Shown: piece by piece, positions 62,891 to 64,000 of the stretch
Position numbering within the stretch: position 1 is the first letter of the stretch
Layout of the letters: each line of letters opens with the position of its first letter
Origin: Roseovarius sp. MMSF_3359
GTDB lineage: Bacteria; Pseudomonadota; Alphaproteobacteria; Rhodobacterales; Rhodobacteraceae
Direction of reading: 5' to 3'
DNA length: 64,000 nt
Assembly: GCF_030733385.1 (NCBI RefSeq)
Contig: NZ_JASHJC010000014.1
Coordinates: 62,001 to 126,000, forward strand
Translations under genes and position numbers: made by a program
The notes under the pieces: model-generated
Told to the model about the DNA's origin: nothing
The model's database searches: none
What the model saw: only the letters and a program-made list of their open reading frames with translations

Positions 62891-64000
62891 ATGGCCAAGC
62901 AAAAGAAACAACCCCGCCCCAAGGCCGAACCGCCCAAGGGGTTTCGCGACTACTTCGGTGCCGAGGTAACGGAACGCGCCCGGATGCTGGATGCGATTGC
63001 CGGGGTGTATCATCGCTATGGGTTCGATGCGCTGGAAAGTTCGGGTGTTGAGACGGTTGAGGCCCTGGGCAAGTTCCTGCCCGATGTGGACCGCCCGAAT
63101 GAAGGTGTATTTGCCTGGCAGGAAGACGCCGAGGGCGACAAGCCCGGTGACTGGCTGGCTCTGCGCTATGACCTGACCGCGCCGCTTGCCCGGGTCTATG
63201 CGCAGCACCGCAACGACCTGCCCACGCCCTATCGCCGGTATGCGATGGGGCCGGTCTGGCGCAACGAGAAACCCGGCCCGGGGCGGTTCCGGCAGTTTTA
63301 TCAATGCGATGCGGATACTGTGGGCACGGCCTCGATGGCCGCCGACGCCGAGATCTGCGCGATGCTGGCCGACACGCTGGAAGAGGTTGGCATCCCGCGC
63401 GGCGACTACATTGTGCGGGTGAATAACCGCAAGGTGCTCAATGGCGTGCTTGAGGCTGCCGGGCTTTCTGGCAATGAGAAGCAAGTCGAGCGCGGCATTG
63501 TCCTACGAGCTATCGACAAATATGACCGATTGGGTGAGGAAGGCGTCCGAGATTTGCTGTCGGTTGGGCGGACCGATGAAAGCGGCGACTTTACGACAGG
63601 TGCCAATCTGAGCGCTGAACAGGCCGCGCGCATCATGCATTTCGTGCAGGGAGAAAGATGGTCCGATAATTTCGCCGGCTTTGATTATCTGGTGGAAGGG
63701 TCGCAGGAAGGCCGTGAAGGTGTGCAGGAACTCAAAACCATCGCAGAGCTGCTGGAGGCACAGGGCTATGGCCCTGACCGGATCGTGATCGATCCCTCAG
63801 TGGTGCGGGGGCTTGGCTACTATACCGGGCCGGTGTTCGAAGCCGAGCTGACCTTCGAGATTTTCGATGAAAAGGGCCGTAAGCGGCAGTTCGGTTCGGT
63901 CGCCGGGGGCGGGCGTTATGATGATCTGGTCAAGCGTTTCACCGGGCAGGCGGTGCCGGCCACAGGTGTGTCCATCGGGGTGGATCGGCTTCTGGCCGCG
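62891..64000 (+). CDS. hisS: Histidyl-tRNA synthetase (3' truncated by window edge)
   Basis: The first 370 residues of a class II synthetase charging tRNA-His. Motif 1 region is [19 protein letters not shown], motif 2 [20 protein letters not shown] followed by [12 protein letters not shown], and the histidine-binding loops are [12 protein letters not shown] and [12 protein letters not shown]. The frame is open to the last base. ATG at 62891 has a weak ribosome site but gives the expected start. Confidence 0.95.
   Translation, partial: MAKQKKQPRPKAEPPKGFRDYFGAEVTERARMLDAIAGVYHRYGFDALESSGVETVEALGKFLPDVDRPNEGVFAWQEDAEGDKPGDWLALRYDLTAPLARVYAQHRNDLPTPYRRYAMGPVWRNEKPGPGRFRQFYQCDADTVGTASMAADAEICAMLADTLEEVGIPRGDYIVRVNNRKVLNGVLEAAGLSGNEKQVERGIVLRAIDKYDRLGEEGVRDLLSVGRTDESGDFTTGANLSAEQAARIMHFVQGERWSDNFAGFDYLVEGSQEGREGVQELKTIAELLEAQGYGPDRIVIDPSVVRGLGYYTGPVFEAELTFEIFDEKGRKRQFGSVAGGGRYDDLVKRFTGQAVPATGVSIGVDRLLAA

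Noticed and set aside
1..64000. CRISPR arrays, rRNA genes, prophage or integrase genes
   Set aside because: None seen: no regularly spaced repeats, no ribosomal RNA sequence and no recombinase-like protein in any frame.

Overview
The window reads as a chromosomal segment of an alphaproteobacterium, most likely a marine Rhodobacteraceae (Roseobacter-type) species. The evidence is high GC outside a few patches, a his gene arrangement and DnaE, Pyc, HisS and RlmB proteins of alphaproteobacterial type, an AEP-type phosphonate importer, a TroABCD/MntR-type metal system, and a Hint-domain protein typical of the group. No rRNA, CRISPR array, integrase or complete insertion sequence was found. A DeoR-family gene is cut by the left edge and hisS by the right edge.

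Layout. 1-2.8 kb: DeoR regulator, YtcJ-like amidohydrolase and a small unknown protein. 2.9-4.5 kb: a TolB-like/TPR protein bracketed by perfect 11-bp inverted repeats. 4.6-6.3 kb: a small stress-like cluster (helical protein, PRC-barrel protein with an interrupted signal peptide, HdeD-like membrane protein, small unknown). 6.6-13.1 kb: phosphonate module, with binding protein, a strong intra-operon terminator, ATPase and fused permease on the plus strand, then a phosphonate-associated FAD oxidoreductase and DMT protein on the minus strand; no C-P bond-cleaving enzyme is present. 13.3-18.2 kb: mntR-mntABCD on the minus strand with two matching operators; both permeases carry winged-helix-like cytosolic tails. 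18.4-21.8 kb: tRNA-Tyr, rlmB, membrane and zinc-ribbon proteins, a possible small RNA, CoA-binding and Dabb proteins. 21.8-27.3 kb: hisB-hisH-glsA and hisA-DUF2867-hisF-hisE, with DUF2147 and DUF302 genes on the other strand.

27.5-29.6 kb holds an unusual 704-residue protein joining a TPR-like region, an SGNH-hydrolase-like domain and a citrate-lyase-ligase-like nucleotidyltransferase. A tRNA-Gly follows, then a GMC oxidoreductase operon, an RHH protein, a phosphodiesterase/MAPEG/TerC operon, pyruvate carboxylase, an FMN 2-hydroxyacid oxidase, a GAF-GGDEF protein with a frame break, and a UvrD/PcrA helicase carrying a low-GC in-frame insert. 45-52 kb: PQQ-type sugar dehydrogenase with cytochrome c, DMT exporter, GH25 lysozyme, DUF938 methyltransferase, Hint protein and an HlyD-type adaptor with a small membrane partner.

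52.3-57.7 kb is a nucleoside-type BMP ABC transporter operon (ATPase, permease, permease, binding protein). It is split between its two permease genes by a low-GC segment carrying a VasI/TagO-like gene on the opposite strand. The segment sits exactly where the start and stop codons would overlap and is flanked by a 6-bp direct repeat. 58-64 kb: a structured dnaE leader, dnaE, a lipoprotein, slyX and hisS. The most unusual points are the 704-residue fusion, the two low-GC insertions (BMP operon and UvrD), and the permease-linked winged-helix tails.
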